From CAYPKG01 sp964411275 (GTDB lineage Bacteria; Bacillota; Clostridia; Christensenellales; CAG-138), in the NCBI GenBank assembly GCA_964411275.1, contig CAYPKG010000002.1:1-64000 (forward strand): a stretch of 64,000 nt of DNA. The letters are read 5' to 3'. Positions within the stretch are counted from its first letter, which is position 1. Each line of letters begins with the position of its first letter. The notes under the pieces were generated by a model, which saw only the letters and a list, made by a program, of their open reading frames with translations, did no database searches and was not told where the DNA came from. The position numbers were made by a program, and so were the translations under genes. Below, piece by piece: positions 24,046 to 32,162 of the stretch.

Positions 24046-25230
24046 ATGGCGAGAGTCAGGTTTCGGGCGCGGTTTTGGGTAATCCTGTGTATACTGATCA
24101 TTGGCATTGCGCTGGGGATTTATTTCCTGATTTTTTATGGCAAGCAGGGCGAATTGCAGCTTGGCGCCATGCGTTTAAACTACGAGGCGAAAAGCGTGAT
24201 TATCCGGGATGAGGTGTCTTGCACCACGGAAAAATACGACAAGATCATATTTGACGTTGCGGAGGGCGCGGCGGTAGAGCAGGGAACGCAGATTGCCCAG
24301 GTATTCCGCTGGGGATACCAGGACAGCACGATGCAATCCCTTTTGGATGTACGCCGGGAGATCATGGAGTATCAGAGCACGCTTCTTGCGGGAATAGTCA
24401 ATCCGGAGTTGGACGCAACCAATTTGCAGATTGATCAGAAGCTGCAGGCGATCCGCATTGCGGCCCGGGACGGGGGAGAGACGGATATATTGAGGCTTGA
24501 GCAGGAGCTCAAAGCCCTTCTCAACAAGCGCATGGAGCAGATGCGCGACATCCAACCGGATGAAACGTTGACGGCGCTTTACAAACGGGAAGAGGAGCAG
24601 CAGCAGAACCTGGCCAGTTGGAAGCGGGACATCGTCAACGATGTGGGTTCCGGCATTGTGAGCTTTTACTTCGATGGGTACGAGCCTGTGCTAAACGCGG
24701 CCAAGCTTGATCTGATCAGCGCCGACCTGGTGGCAAGCGCTCTGAAAGGCGCCGCAGGCAATGGAAACTCCATGTCCACATCGTCGGAGAGCCCGCTATA
24801 CCGGCTGATCGACAGCGATCATTTTTACATCGCGTTTTTGACCGATGCAACAAACCCTTTCCGGGTATCCGCGGGAGAGCAGTATACGGTTTTGTTCGAC
24901 GGGTATGAGCAGCAGGCATTTCTTGGCAAGGCACACGAGCCCATCGTATCGGACAAGCAAATCGTGAATATATTGGAGTTTGAGCAGGATTTGGGGACGC
25001 TCATCGGCATCCGCACCGCCCAGGCTACCATCATGCTGGATGCTTCCGGCTTTTCAGTGCCCCTTGATGCCGTCATGATCGAGGATGGCATTCCGGGCAT
25101 CCAGATATTATCCGGAGATAACGCTGTATTCACGCCGGTGGACGTGCTCGCAACGGATGAAAACCATGCTATCATCCGTGCGAAGGGCGGGACAAGCCTC
25201 ATGGAAGGCCTCCGGTATCAGCGCGGCTAG
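24046..25230 (+). CDS. HlyD-like membrane-anchored protein of the division cluster
   Basis: A 394-residue protein with a basic N-terminus, one membrane helix (about residues 10-33), a lipoyl-like half at about 45-90, a helical hairpin at about 90-200 and a second barrel part, as in HlyD-type membrane-fusion proteins. No outer-membrane partner is expected in this cell type, so a cell-wall or surface role is likely. In many Clostridia a similar gene precedes ylmE and sepF, as here. Its function is not established. The ATG follows GGGAGGTG. Confidence 0.72.
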   Translation: MARVRFRARFWVILCILIIGIALGIYFLIFYGKQGELQLGAMRLNYEAKSVIIRDEVSCTTEKYDKIIFDVAEGAAVEQGTQIAQVFRWGYQDSTMQSLLDVRREIMEYQSTLLAGIVNPELDATNLQIDQKLQAIRIAARDGGETDILRLEQELKALLNKRMEQMRDIQPDETLTALYKREEEQQQNLASWKRDIVNDVGSGIVSFYFDGYEPVLNAAKLDLISADLVASALKGAAGNGNSMSTSSESPLYRLIDSDHFYIAFLTDATNPFRVSAGEQYTVLFDGYEQQAFLGKAHEPIVSDKQIVNILEFEQDLGTLIGIRTAQATIMLDASGFSVPLDAVMIEDGIPGIQILSGDNAVFTPVDVLATDENHAIIRAKGGTSLMEGLRYQRG

Positions 25231-25247
25231 AAAAGGAGATTGTTGCA

Positions 25248-25937
25248 GTGAGCATAGCGGATAATTATCATCGCATTCAAGATAATATTGCGGCGGCATG
25301 CGTGCGGGCAAACAGAGACCCCGATGAAGTGACGCTGCTTGCGGTCACAAAATACGTGCCAATAGAGCGCATGGCCGAAGCCATCGCCCTGGGGATCACC
25401 AAATTGGGCGAAAACCGTGCCCAGGAATTGACCAAAAAGTTGGAATTTATAAAAAAGACGGGATGTGACATTCATTTTATTGGACAAATCCAAACAAATA
25501 AGATAAAATATTTGGTAGGAAATGTGCATTGCATCCAATCCGTGGATCGGATCGGCGTTGCAGAGGAAATTCAGCGGCTGGCAAAGCAGCGCAACGTGGT
25601 GCAGGACATCCTGATCCAGGTCAATATTGGCGATGAGTCACAAAAGGGTGGGACTTCTCTCACAGAACTTAGGACACTTGCCGGGGATATTGGCAAGCTG
25701 GACAATATTCGTGTCAAAGGCCTTATGTGCGTTCCGCCCATTTGTGCAGCAGAGGAGGCAAGGCGATATTTTATCGCAATGCGTGGACTGTACGAGGAAC
25801 TCAAAGCGGAAAGAATTCCCAACGCAACGATGGAGCACCTGTCCATGGGCATGACTGGGGATTACGAAACCGCCATTGAGGAAGGTTCCACAATCGTGCG
25901 AATTGGCACGGGGCTGTTCGGTAACAGGCAGTATTAA
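25248..25937 (+). CDS. YggS/YlmE-family pyridoxal-phosphate homeostasis protein
   Basis: A 229-residue TIM-barrel PLP-binding protein with the Lys of LLAVTKYVP (about residue 35), GENRAQEL and HFIGQIQTNKIKYL, all family hallmarks. It lacks enzyme activity in known cases and balances PLP and amino-keto acid pools. It starts with GTG 9 bases after AAAAGGAG. Its place before sepF matches the ylmE-sepF order of Firmicutes division clusters. Confidence 0.92.
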   Translation: MSIADNYHRIQDNIAAACVRANRDPDEVTLLAVTKYVPIERMAEAIALGITKLGENRAQELTKKLEFIKKTGCDIHFIGQIQTNKIKYLVGNVHCIQSVDRIGVAEEIQRLAKQRNVVQDILIQVNIGDESQKGGTSLTELRTLAGDIGKLDNIRVKGLMCVPPICAAEEARRYFIAMRGLYEELKAERIPNATMEHLSMGMTGDYETAIEEGSTIVRIGTGLFGNRQY

Positions 25938-26073
25938 TATTTGTAATCCAACGGACAAGCCACGCAACGAAGGGCTGATCCGTATTCGGCAGAGACTGTG
26001 TATAGCAGCCGCCGCGGATATAAAAGAACTCCAAGCGCCAACGAAATAGATTTTTCGTTTGGAGGAAAGTAAA

Positions 26074-26541
26074 ATGGCTAAGCTGTTCAATCGTTTCCTG
26101 GACTACATCGGAATTGAAGAAACGGACATGGATGAGGAACTGTATCACGACGATTATTATCAGGACGAGCCCGACGACCGCCCGGACAACGTCGTCAACT
26201 TCGGCGCACGGGCAAACGCGAAGAAAAAGCCCGTAACCAATGGCAATGTGGTCAGTATGCCTACGGCGTTGCAGATGAAGATGATCGTGTATCATCCCAT
26301 CAGCTATGAGGATACCCAGAACATCATTGACAACATGAAGAGCCGTAAGCCCGTGATCGTGAACATGGAAGAACTGGAAATCGAGTGCGCGCAGCGAATT
26401 CTTGATTTCATGGCGGGCGCTGTATATGCTCTCAACGGCACCATTTTCAAAATCGCCAGGGGGATATTCGTGGTGGCTCCCAATAACTATGATGTTATTG
26501 GCAACGGTGATGGCGGGCTGGAAGACGGCGGCCTGATCTAA
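26074..26541 (+). CDS. sepF: cell-division protein SepF
   Basis: A 155-residue protein with the N-terminal membrane-targeting amphipathic helix (MAKLFNRFLDYIGI), a charged linker to about residue 65 and the compact SepF core (about 70-150), including the ITIDNMKSRKPVIVNME-like stretch. SepF links FtsZ to the membrane and aligns septal filaments. The ATG 26074 follows GGAGGAAAG; an upstream TTG overlaps that site. It follows ylmE after 136 bases and is followed by a DivIVA-domain gene, as in classic division clusters. Confidence 0.93.
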   Translation: MAKLFNRFLDYIGIEETDMDEELYHDDYYQDEPDDRPDNVVNFGARANAKKKPVTNGNVVSMPTALQMKMIVYHPISYEDTQNIIDNMKSRKPVIVNMEELEIECAQRILDFMAGAVYALNGTIFKIARGIFVVAPNNYDVIGNGDGGLEDGGLI

Positions 26542-26596
26542 TTCAAGTTCGCTGGCAAACGGCAGGGGAGGTTCCCCTTGATACCTGCGCCTTTTT

Positions 26597-26632
26597 GATC
26601 CCCCGAGATATTTGATTTCGGGGGATTTCCCG
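26597..26632 (+). terminator. hairpin after sepF
   Basis: ATCCCCCGA/TTCGGGGGAT (26598-26627) forms a stable stem, but the tail TTCCCGTATC is not a good U-tract. Possible partial terminator or mRNA stabiliser before divIVA. Confidence 0.4.
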
Positions 26633-26658
26633 TATCACCATTAGAAAGGATTTCGGCT

Positions 26659-26934
26659 GTGATTTTTTCAGATGATATTGTCAATATGGTATTTACCAAA
26701 GCCATTCGCGGCTATGACGTGCAGGAAGTGGATCTGTTTCTTGACGAGGTAATCCGCACATTGGAGGAGCACGAGCAGGAGCGGGACACGCTGCTGTCCC
26801 GGATTGAAGCGCTGCTGGAGGAACTGGATCGCGCGGACAACGCGCTCATCAAGGAGCGCAGCCGGCTTTCCGCGGGCGAAGCTGCGCAAGTAAGCCCGGG
26901 TGTACCGGACAGAGTCCAGGGGAATGCGGATTAA
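26659..26934 (+). CDS. short DivIVA-domain protein
   Basis: A 91-residue protein that is almost only the DivIVA membrane-binding N-domain (FTKAIRGYDVQEVDLFLDEV, about residues 12-31) plus a first coiled-coil segment to about residue 70. Classic DivIVA is about 160-230 residues, so most of the polar-targeting coil is missing. The GTG start follows AGAAAGGA at 8 bases. It may bind curved membrane at the septum or modulate another DivIVA. Position after sepF supports a division role. Confidence 0.8.
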   Translation: MIFSDDIVNMVFTKAIRGYDVQEVDLFLDEVIRTLEEHEQERDTLLSRIEALLEELDRADNALIKERSRLSAGEAAQVSPGVPDRVQGNAD

Positions 26935-27004
26935 GCCTAAAGCGTTTGGTGCGGAATTTATGGGAATGATAAGGTGCTGTACGCAAAAAACATTCGGTTT
27001 CCTA

Positions 27005-27049
27005 TTGTTTCGACTTCGTTTGCAGGATATAATGAATGTTACCATTCAT
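27005..27049 (+). promoter_or_regulatory. glyA promoter with an overlapping inverted repeat
   Basis: TTGTTT (27005-27010), 17-base spacer, TATAAT (27028-27033). The perfect inverted repeat ATGAATG-TTAC-CATTCAT (27032-27049) covers the transcription start. It could be an operator or a hairpin in the 5' end of the mRNA. Confidence 0.6.
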
Positions 27050-27068
27050 AGATAGGAGCGTGAAACCC

Positions 27069-28316
27069 ATGATACAATTCGACCTTCTCCGCGCCGTTGA
27101 TCCCACTGTTGCGGATGCAATGGGGCTGGAGCTAAATCGCCAGCAGGATCATCTGGAGCTGATAGCCTCTGAAAATTTCGTGTCGCCTGCGGTCATGGCG
27201 GCCATGGGCAGCCATTTGACAAATAAATATGCGGAGGGATACCCCGGCAAGCGCTATTATGGCGGCTGCCAGTATGTTGACATCGTAGAAAACCTCGCAA
27301 GGGACCGGGCAAAAGCTCTGTTCGGCGCGGAGCACGCCAATGTGCAGCCTCATAGCGGCGCGCAGGCGAACATCGCGGTGTACTTTTCGCTGCTGGAGTA
27401 TGGCGATACCATACTCGGCATGAACCTGAACCACGGCGGCCACCTGACCCACGGAAGCCCAGTGAACATGAGCGGCAAATACTTTAATTTCGTTCCCTAT
27501 GGCGTGGATGCTGAGGCGGAGCGCATCGATTATGAAGCGTTGGAGGCGTTAGCCAAAGAACATCAGCCGAAAATGATCGTGGCGGGCGCCAGCGCATACC
27601 CGAGAGCCATCGATTTTGAGCGGATCGGCGAAATCGCCAAATCAGTCGGCGCTTATTTCATGGTGGATATGGCGCATATCGCGGGCCTTGTGGCGGGGGG
27701 ACTGCACCAGAATCCCGTTCCCTATGCGGATGTGGTCACCACCACAACCCATAAAACACTGCGGGGGCCCCGGGGCGGCATGATTTTATGCCGCGAGGCG
27801 CTTGCAAAGCAGATTGACAAGGGTATATTCCCCGGCACCCAGGGCGGCCCGCTGATGCACGTCATCGCAGCAAAGGCCATCAGCTTCCTGGAGGCGGCAA
27901 GCCCCGCGTTTCGGGAGTATCAGCAGCAGATCGTGAAAAACGCCCAAGCCTTGGCCGACGCGCTGCAGGCGGCGGGTCTCCGGTTGGTTTCCGGCGGCAC
28001 GGACAACCATCTGATATTGGTGGACTTGACCAGCACCGGCCGCACGGGCAAAGAGGTGGAAAAGCTTCTGGATCTTGCCCATATCACAGTCAACAAGAAC
28101 ACAATCCCCAACGAGACCAAAAGCCCCTTTATCACCAGCGGCGTGCGCATCGGCACCCCGGCGGTGACGTCCCGGGGGATGAAGGAAGAGGATATGGCCG
28201 AGATCGGCGCCTGCATCGCTAAGGTTGTGGTGGACGGCGAAGGAGCGCTCAACGAGGTCAAGAACCTGGTGCTTGCCCTATGCGCGAAGCATCCGCTGTA
28301 TGATGGGATAGCGTAG
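27069..28316 (+). CDS. glyA: serine hydroxymethyltransferase
   Basis: A 415-residue PLP enzyme that converts serine and tetrahydrofolate to glycine and methylene-tetrahydrofolate. Visible motifs: ENFVSPAVM near the N-terminus, KYAEGYPGKRYYGG, VVTTTTHKTLRGPRGG with the PLP lysine (about residue 229), and the C-terminal TSGVRIGTPA. The ATG 27069 follows AGGAG at 9 bases. It supplies one-carbon units that thyA and folA, also in this window, use. Confidence 0.96.
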   Translation: MIQFDLLRAVDPTVADAMGLELNRQQDHLELIASENFVSPAVMAAMGSHLTNKYAEGYPGKRYYGGCQYVDIVENLARDRAKALFGAEHANVQPHSGAQANIAVYFSLLEYGDTILGMNLNHGGHLTHGSPVNMSGKYFNFVPYGVDAEAERIDYEALEALAKEHQPKMIVAGASAYPRAIDFERIGEIAKSVGAYFMVDMAHIAGLVAGGLHQNPVPYADVVTTTTHKTLRGPRGGMILCREALAKQIDKGIFPGTQGGPLMHVIAAKAISFLEAASPAFREYQQQIVKNAQALADALQAAGLRLVSGGTDNHLILVDLTSTGRTGKEVEKLLDLAHITVNKNTIPNETKSPFITSGVRIGTPAVTSRGMKEEDMAEIGACIAKVVVDGEGALNEVKNLVLALCAKHPLYDGIA

Positions 28317-28344
28317 CCATCGACAAAGCCTTGGCTTTGTGGAT
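28317..28344. repeat. dispersed palindromic repeat, copy 1
   Basis: CCATCGACAAAGCC-TT-GGCTTTGTGGATAG, right after the glyA stop codon. The core ATCGACAAAGCC matches two other intergenic copies at 46557-46599 and 50938-50982. Its role could be mRNA 3'-end protection or a mobile small repeat. Confidence 0.6.
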
Positions 28345-28351
28345 AGGGCTG

Positions 28352-28380
28352 AACGGCCGGTGTTTTGCACCGGCCGTTAG
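28352..28380 (+). terminator. intrinsic terminator after glyA
   Basis: An 11-bp stem AACGGCCGGTG/CACCGGCCGTT (28352-28362/28368-28378) with a TTTTG loop, followed by AGTTAAC. The U-tract is poor, but it sits between convergent genes and may serve both strands. Confidence 0.6.
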
Positions 28381-28408
28381 TTAACTCATAATGATTGAGA
28401 ATAGTGAG

Positions 28409-29419
28409 CTATAATAGGATGACGCCCGCTTCATCGCACACCTGATGAGTATGTTGATCCCAAATGGAGGATTGCACCTCGCCGATATGCGCCTTGCCCA
28501 GCAGCAGCATGCACAGCCGGGACTGGCCGATGCCGCCGCCCATGGTAAGGGGAAGGGTGCCGTCAAGCAGCATTTTGTGATATGCAAGCTCCCGCCGGTC
28601 GTCGCATCCTGAAAGCGTCAGCTGCCGGTCCAGGCTTTGTGGATTGACGCGGATGCCCATGGAGGAAATCTCCAGAACGCAGTCCAGCACAGGGAAATAA
28701 AACAGGATATCCCCGTTGAGCGCCCAGTCATCATAGTCCGGGGAACGGCCGCCATGGGGCGCGCCGGAGCGCAGTTTATCGCCTATACCCATGAGAAATG
28801 TGGTGGGATGATCCCTGACATACAGGAATTCGCGCTCTTCGGGGGTACGGTTCGGCCAGCGGTCCTCCAGCTCTTGGGAAGTTACAAAGGAAACCTCCCG
28901 CTTCAGCTCTGTTTTGATCGCCGGAAAATGCACCCGTACGGCGTCCAGCGTGTGGCAGATGCAGGTAACGATGGCCTGAACGGTGGTTTTCAGGTGCTCT
29001 TCTGTGCGGGTTTGCGCTGTGATAACCTTTTCCCAGTCCCATTGATCCACATAAATGGAGTGGAGATTGTCAAGTGCTTCATCCCGGCGTATTGCGTTCA
29101 TATCGGCATAGATACCCTTGCCGGGATGAAAATCATACCGGTACAGGGCCATGCGCTTCCATTTGGCCAAAGAATGCACCACTTCCGCTGTTGTCACGCC
29201 TGTGGCAGGCGCCTGAAAGCTCACGGGCCTCTCGACTCCGTTCAGGTTGTCGTTTAGTCCCGTGGCGGGGTCCACAAACAAGGGCGCGGACACCCGCTTG
29301 AGGTTCAGCGCCGTGGCCAAATCCGCCTGAAAACAGCTTTTGATTAAGCCGATGGCGCTTTGGGTGTCGTAAAGGTCAAGGCTGGAAGAGTATCCCGCCG
29401 GAATAAAGCTTTGCTGCAT
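28409..29419 (-). CDS. asnA: aspartate--ammonia ligase (asparagine synthetase A)
   Basis: A 336-residue class-II-synthetase-fold enzyme making asparagine from aspartate, ammonia and ATP. Typical segments: the SAPLFVDPATGLNDNLNGVERPVSF region near residues 43-67, the FHPGKGIYADMNAIRRDE region, DHPTTFLMGIGDKL, and GGGIGQSRLCMLLL at the C-terminus. Length is normal. It follows degV after only 8 bases in the same direction, so the two are co-transcribed. Confidence 0.95.
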   Translation of the reverse strand: MQQSFIPAGYSSSLDLYDTQSAIGLIKSCFQADLATALNLKRVSAPLFVDPATGLNDNLNGVERPVSFQAPATGVTTAEVVHSLAKWKRMALYRYDFHPGKGIYADMNAIRRDEALDNLHSIYVDQWDWEKVITAQTRTEEHLKTTVQAIVTCICHTLDAVRVHFPAIKTELKREVSFVTSQELEDRWPNRTPEEREFLYVRDHPTTFLMGIGDKLRSGAPHGGRSPDYDDWALNGDILFYFPVLDCVLEISSMGIRVNPQSLDRQLTLSGCDDRRELAYHKMLLDGTLPLTMGGGIGQSRLCMLLLGKAHIGEVQSSIWDQHTHQVCDEAGVILL

Positions 29420-29427
29420 CGTTCACC

Positions 29428-30300
29428 TCATTTATGGGTTCCGATATGGAACAGGGCCACTGTGCCCGGCCCGGAATGTGCGCCGATTACAGGCCCGATG
29501 AAATCCACGAGAAAACCCGTAAACCCAAACCGCTTCTCAACCAGCGCTTTTACATACTCCGCGTCCTCCAGGCAATTGCCATGGCCGATGAATATCACAT
29601 CGTTTTCATGGGGCAGGCAGGTTTCGTGCATGAGATCTACCAGCGCTTTGAGCGAGCGCTTGCGCCCCTGCACCTTTTGCAGCGGGATGAGGTGCCCCTC
29701 ATCATCCACGTGCAGTACGGGCTTGATCTTGAGCGCGGTGCCGAATGTGGCTGCCGTGGCGGAAACCCGTCTGCCGCGCTTTAAATGATGCAGGTCGCCC
29801 ACCGTAAACCAGTGGCAAAGGCGGTTCCGGGTGCTGTGGAGCCAGTGTGTAAGCTCCGCAAGGGTCAGGCCCTCGTCCCGTTTTTTGCAGGCATGGTATA
29901 CGAGCAGCCCCTCGCCAAGGGACGCTGCCCGGCTGTCAAACACGATTATTTTCCGCTCCGGATAGGCTTCCATCAGCTCCGCCGCCACGAGATTTGCGTT
30001 CTGCTGGGAACCGGTTAGCCCAGAGGAAAACGCGATGTAGAGGATATCCTCCCCAGACTCTAAAATAGGGCGGAAAGCGGTTTCATATGTAAAGGCGTTA
30101 ATGAGTGTGGTGGTAGGCTGTGCGCCGGAGCGCACCTTTTCATAAAATGTGGCGGGATTGAGTTGCGAATAGGTGGGCTCAAACGTATAGACTTCATCCC
30201 CCAAATGCACTTCCATGGGAATGACGCTGACATTAAGCGCTTCTACCAGCGATTGGGGCAGATCCGCCGTGGCGTCGGTCACAATACGGTATTTACTCAT
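29428..30300 (-). CDS. DegV-family fatty-acid-binding protein
   Basis: A 290-residue protein with IVTDATADLP at the start, a GAQPTTTLINA stretch, ISFSSGLTG-like FSSGLTGSQQNA, and the C-terminal IGPVIGAHSGPGTVAL. These are DegV (FakB-type) hallmarks. Such proteins bind a fatty acid and present it to a FakA kinase for phospholipid synthesis. No FakA is in the window. It is the first gene of the degV-asnA operon. Confidence 0.9.
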   Translation of the reverse strand: MSKYRIVTDATADLPQSLVEALNVSVIPMEVHLGDEVYTFEPTYSQLNPATFYEKVRSGAQPTTTLINAFTYETAFRPILESGEDILYIAFSSGLTGSQQNANLVAAELMEAYPERKIIVFDSRAASLGEGLLVYHACKKRDEGLTLAELTHWLHSTRNRLCHWFTVGDLHHLKRGRRVSATAATFGTALKIKPVLHVDDEGHLIPLQKVQGRKRSLKALVDLMHETCLPHENDVIFIGHGNCLEDAEYVKALVEKRFGFTGFLVDFIGPVIGAHSGPGTVALFHIGTHK

Positions 30301-30338
30301 GAGACATTATCCTCGCTTACTTTAACATCAATAGTGCA

Positions 30339-30367
30339 ATTATACCGGGTAATCATTATCACTACAA
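30339..30367 (-). promoter_or_regulatory. promoter of degV-asnA
   Basis: On the minus strand TTGTAG (30367-30362), 17-base spacer, TATAAT (30344-30339), 39 bases ahead of the degV start codon. Confidence 0.65.
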
Positions 30368-30423
30368 GGCATAAATGGAAAAAGGCTGTTAAGCTTTCGG
30401 CGTTGCGCAGCCGCTATTCCCCC

Positions 30424-30452
30424 TTGTAACATTTCGCCTTTTCCGGTACAAT
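30424..30452 (+). promoter_or_regulatory. promoter of the frr-polC cluster
   Basis: TTGTAA (30424-30429), 17-base spacer, TACAAT (30447-30452), 44 bases before the frr start. In many Firmicutes frr is transcribed with rpsB-tsf-pyrH; here it has its own promoter. Confidence 0.6.
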
Positions 30453-30495
30453 GAAGCAAGACAAACCATCCAAACGAGAGCAAGGAGGAACCATC

Positions 30496-31050
30496 ATGGC
30501 AGAGGTCAATGAAATCGCGAAAGAAAAAATGGGCAAAACCATTTCCGTTCTGAAGCAGGAGCTTTCAAGCCTTCGGGCTGGGAGGGCCAACGCCCAGGTG
30601 TTGGATCGGGTGATGGTGGATTATTACGGCACTCCCACGCCGATTAACCAGATGGGCAATATATCGTCGCCGGAACCCCGGCTGCTGATCATTTCCGTGT
30701 GGGACCAGAAGGCGCTGGGCCTCATCGAAAAGGCGATCCAGAAGTCGGATATCGGCATCTATCCCACCAACGATGGCAAGGTCATCCGCCTTGTGTTCCC
30801 GGAACTGACGGAGGAGCGCCGCAAGGAGCTGGTTAAGGTGGTGCGCAAGAAAGGCGAGGAAAGCAAGGTTGCCGTCCGCGCGATCCGCCGCGACGCCAAC
30901 GATCAGATTAAAAAGCAGCGCAAAAACAGCGACATCACCGAGGACGATCAGAAGATCATGGAGGATCAGTGCCAGAAGCTGACGGACGAGGCGATCAAGG
31001 ACATCGACAGGATTATCTCCGACAAGGAAAAGGAGATTTTAGAGGTTTGA
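30496..31050 (+). CDS. frr: ribosome recycling factor
   Basis: A 184-residue two-domain protein that splits post-termination ribosomes with EF-G. Segments LRAGRANAQVLDRVMVDYYG and LPELTEERRKEL-like FPELTEERRKELVKV are diagnostic. The ATG 30496 follows AAGGAGGA. It opens the conserved cluster frr-uppS-cdsA-dxr-rseP-ispG-polC. The stop TGA overlaps the start of a small gene (TGATG). Confidence 0.96.
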   Translation: MAEVNEIAKEKMGKTISVLKQELSSLRAGRANAQVLDRVMVDYYGTPTPINQMGNISSPEPRLLIISVWDQKALGLIEKAIQKSDIGIYPTNDGKVIRLVFPELTEERRKELVKVVRKKGEESKVAVRAIRRDANDQIKKQRKNSDITEDDQKIMEDQCQKLTDEAIKDIDRIISDKEKEILEV

Positions 31051-31262
31051 TGGAGGCGGTTAGCGTCCTGGGGTTGGAGCTTTCGTCGGCAATCGATCGA
31101 TTGGAGCAGGCCGCGAACCGGGTCACTGCGCAAGAAGAGGTCAGAAGCCGCAAGGGGCTGGAGGGGGACGAAAAGCGGGTCGTGCGGCAGAAGTTTGTGC
31201 AGACCGGATGCGTGGAGCTTACGTACGCGCTGTTTCGCACACGGCTTATTGAGGAAGAATAA
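31050..31262 (+). CDS. small conserved-position protein of unknown function
   Basis: A 70-residue, highly charged and mostly helical protein starting at the TGATG overlap with the frr stop, so it is translationally coupled to frr. It has no membrane segment or signal peptide and one cysteine (about residue 53). I do not recognise a family. Its frame is open between frr and uppS where most Firmicutes have no gene. A short ribosome-related or cofactor role is possible but unsupported. Confidence 0.6.
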   Translation: MEAVSVLGLELSSAIDRLEQAANRVTAQEEVRSRKGLEGDEKRVVRQKFVQTGCVELTYALFRTRLIEEE

Positions 31263-31267
31263 ATGGG

Positions 31268-31288
31268 GGGCGGGGATTTTCCCCGCCC
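31268..31288 (+). other. GC-rich hairpin before uppS
   Basis: GGGCGGGG-ATTTT-CCCCGCCC, 8-bp stem, no U-tract after it. It may stabilise or stall the transcript rather than end it. Confidence 0.5.
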
Positions 31289-31335
31289 TGTTGCCGCGAA
31301 AGGAAGGGCGATGAAAGGAGCCAGGAACAAATAGC

Positions 31336-32082
31336 ATGAGCAAGCTGAACGGGCAAGAGATCGCAGCGCTGGGGCTGAGCCCAGCGGCGCTGCCCCAGCA
31401 TGTGGGCATCATCATGGACGGCAATGGCCGCTGGGCCACAAAGCGGGGCTTCCCCCGCAGCATAGGCCACCGTGCAGGGGTGGACCGGCTTAGAGGCATC
31501 ATTCAGCTAAGCTCGGATCTCGGCATTACGGCGCTGTCCCTGTACGCCTTTTCCACAGAAAATTGGAAGCGTCCCAAGGAAGAGATCGGGGTGCTCTGCT
31601 CGCTGCTGGTGGAATATTTTAATAAGGAAATCGACGAGCTTCATGCAAACGGGGTTTGCATTGGCGTGCTCGGAGAGTATGCGGCGTTTCCGAAAGCCGT
31701 GGTGGATGCCATTGACAAGGCCATCGCGCGCACGAAAAACAACGGTGGGCTAAAGCTTTCCATCGCCCTCAATTACGGCAGCCGGACGGAGCTTGTGCGT
31801 GCAGTCAAGGATATCGCAACGGCTGTGCAGCAAGGAAAGCTTTCGCCTGAGGATGTGGATGAAGCGGCGATCCTCACGAGGCTTTATACAGGCGGGCTTC
31901 CGGAGCCGGATCTGATCATCCGCACCAGCGGGGAGCAGCGGCTTTCCAATTTCATGATGGTGCAGGCGGCGTACGCGGAGCTGATGTTTGTAGATGACTT
32001 CTGGCCGGATTTTTCGGACGAACGGTATATTGCCTGCCTTAAGGCATTCGCGTTTCGCAAAAGGCGGTTTGGCGGGCTGTAA
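31336..32082 (+). CDS. uppS: isoprenyl transferase (undecaprenyl diphosphate synthase)
   Basis: A 248-residue cis-prenyltransferase that makes the C55 lipid carrier for wall synthesis. The catalytic HVGIIMDGNGRWA stretch (about residues 21-33), FSTENWKRP and the RTSGEQRLSNFM motif are clear. Length is normal. It is followed by cdsA after 80 bases. A good AAAGGAG lies 15 bases upstream of the ATG, so translation initiation may be slightly weak. Confidence 0.96.
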   Translation: MSKLNGQEIAALGLSPAALPQHVGIIMDGNGRWATKRGFPRSIGHRAGVDRLRGIIQLSSDLGITALSLYAFSTENWKRPKEEIGVLCSLLVEYFNKEIDELHANGVCIGVLGEYAAFPKAVVDAIDKAIARTKNNGGLKLSIALNYGSRTELVRAVKDIATAVQQGKLSPEDVDEAAILTRLYTGGLPEPDLIIRTSGEQRLSNFMMVQAAYAELMFVDDFWPDFSDERYIACLKAFAFRKRRFGGL

Positions 32083-32162
32083 AGGTCTAAAACGCCGCTT
32101 TTAGCAAGGCCGGCATAACAAAGGGGCTCATCCCTTAATTTCCGGAAAGATAAGGATGAAAT

